Positions 63,635-64,000 of a stretch of 64,000 nt of DNA are shown here, in pieces. The translations under genes were made by a program, and so were the position numbers. The DNA comes from Marixanthomonas sp. SCSIO 43207. Its GTDB lineage: Bacteria; Bacteroidota; Bacteroidia; Flavobacteriales; Flavobacteriaceae. The DNA is taken from contig NZ_CP063203.1 in NCBI RefSeq assembly GCF_019904255.1, positions 1,932,001 to 1,996,000 of the forward strand, written 5' to 3'. The notes beneath the pieces were generated by a model, which worked only from the letters and a program-made list of their open reading frames with translations, did no database searches and was not told where the DNA came from. Positions within the stretch are counted from its first letter, which is position 1. Every line of letters begins with the position of its first letter.

Positions 63635-63637
63635 TTA
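63601..63637. terminator. Bidirectional terminator: small RNA B and ABC exporter gene
   Basis: Stem AAAGAGC / GCTCTTT with a 12-nt loop, A run left, T run right. The plus-strand T run overlaps the stop codon of the minus-strand ABC transporter gene, which it can also terminate. Confidence 0.8.
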
Positions 63638-64000
63638 TGCTAATGATTGCATTTCTACCAAGCTTTGATAGACTCCTTTTTTAGCCAGTAATTCACTGTG
63701 TTTCCCTTGTTCAACAATTTTTCCTTTAGAAAGAACAACTATCTTATCTGCATTTTGAATGGTGGATAGTCTATGAGCAATAACTACAGAAGTTCGGTTT
63801 TGCATCATTTTTTCCAGTGCGTCTTGTACCAACCTTTCACTTTCAGTATCCAAAGCAGATGTGGCTTCATCAAGGATCATAATAGGAGGGTTTTTTAAAA
63901 CCGCTCTGGCAATACTTAAACGTTGTTTTTGTCCACCACTTAACTTATTACCGCTATCTCCTATATTGGTTTCTATACCATTGGGAAGCTCTTTAACAAA
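63635..64000 (-). CDS. ABC exporter ATP-binding domain (3' end only, MsbA-like)
   Basis: The frame is open to the window edge, so ~121 C-terminal residues are present. They include the signature [16 protein letters not shown], Walker [13 protein letters not shown], and the H-loop [10 protein letters not shown], ending with MQSLA. This is the nucleotide-binding domain of an ABC exporter fused to membrane helices that lie outside the window (lipid/multidrug, MsbA-like). Substrate unknown. Confidence 0.88.
   Translation of the reverse strand, partial: FVKELPNGIETNIGDSGNKLSGGQKQRLSIARAVLKNPPIMILDEATSALDTESERLVQDALEKMMQNRTSVVIAHRLSTIQNADKIVVLSKGKIVEQGKHSELLAKKGVYQSLVEMQSLA

Noticed and set aside
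63635..63637. The terminator hairpins at 63.37 and 63.60 kb as nothing more than ABC-gene terminators
   Set aside because: They can work on the minus strand too, but this does not explain the duplicated upstream block and -7 boxes, so the small-RNA reading is kept with moderate confidence.
1..64000. Mobile elements, prophage, CRISPR arrays
   Set aside because: No transposase, integrase, repeat-spacer pattern or phage structural gene was seen on either strand.

Overview
The window is about 64 kb of a low-GC chromosome from a member of the Bacteroidetes, almost certainly a (probably marine) Flavobacteriaceae. Evidence: type IX secretion C-terminal sorting domains, families typical of the group (DUF4168, DUF4382, GIN/DUF2807, PspC-PadR cassette, TPR-AraC regulators), a class I ribonucleotide reductase whose ATP-cone sits on NrdB, and many Bacteroidetes-type -7 boxes (TAnnTTTG) upstream of genes. 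No phage, insertion sequence, CRISPR array or plasmid gene is visible; this is mostly core chromosome. The genus cannot be fixed from the sequence alone.

Layout. 1-2.5 kb: end of a biotin carboxylase and an acyl-CoA carboxylase carboxyltransferase, then a secreted DUF4168 protein. 2.6 kb: tRNA-Pro(GGG). 3.2-6.3 kb: nrdB-nrdA. 6.4-12.4 kb: small accessory genes (VOC, DUF2200, DinB-like, two NTF2-like secreted proteins, DUF4382 lipoprotein, ICMT-like methyltransferase) separated by AT-rich gene-free DNA. 12.5-15.5 kb: trxB, a truncated TPR-AraC regulator, a DUF4442 protein. 15.6-19.2 kb: envelope-stress-like cassette (DUF4870, a 57-aa membrane peptide, PadR, PspC, GIN-domain lipoprotein). 19.3-25.9 kb: LytTR regulator, SDR, transaldolase, redoxin-like lipoprotein, ABC-F ATPase, DUF2007. 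26-30.5 kb: fasciclin protein, pheT, TlpA redoxin. 30.5-35 kb: peptidase run on the minus strand (propeller protein, M28, M1, YdeI-like).

35-46.7 kb is a fatty-acid locus on the minus strand: marR-fadB-fadA-acyl-CoA dehydrogenase, preceded by a near-perfect 24-bp palindrome next to the marR -7 box, then a propeller-type histidine kinase/LuxR response regulator pair and a long-chain acyl-CoA ligase. 46.8-59.2 kb carries T9SS cargo (M14 carboxypeptidase, two endonuclease I proteins, a CARDB/GEVED protein) around purL. 59.2-64 kb: RNA methyltransferase, YCF48-like protein, an ECF sigma factor cluster, and the end of an ABC exporter.

The most unusual element lies at 63.24-63.64 kb: two tandem, similarly built, apparently non-coding units on the plus strand. 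Each has a conserved upstream block, a TAnnTTTG box, a shared TACTTATG 8-mer near the predicted RNA 5' end, hairpins and an intrinsic terminator. One carries a G-rich loop and the other C-rich loops that could pair with it. I propose them as a paired small-RNA locus; this is inference and needs RNA data.
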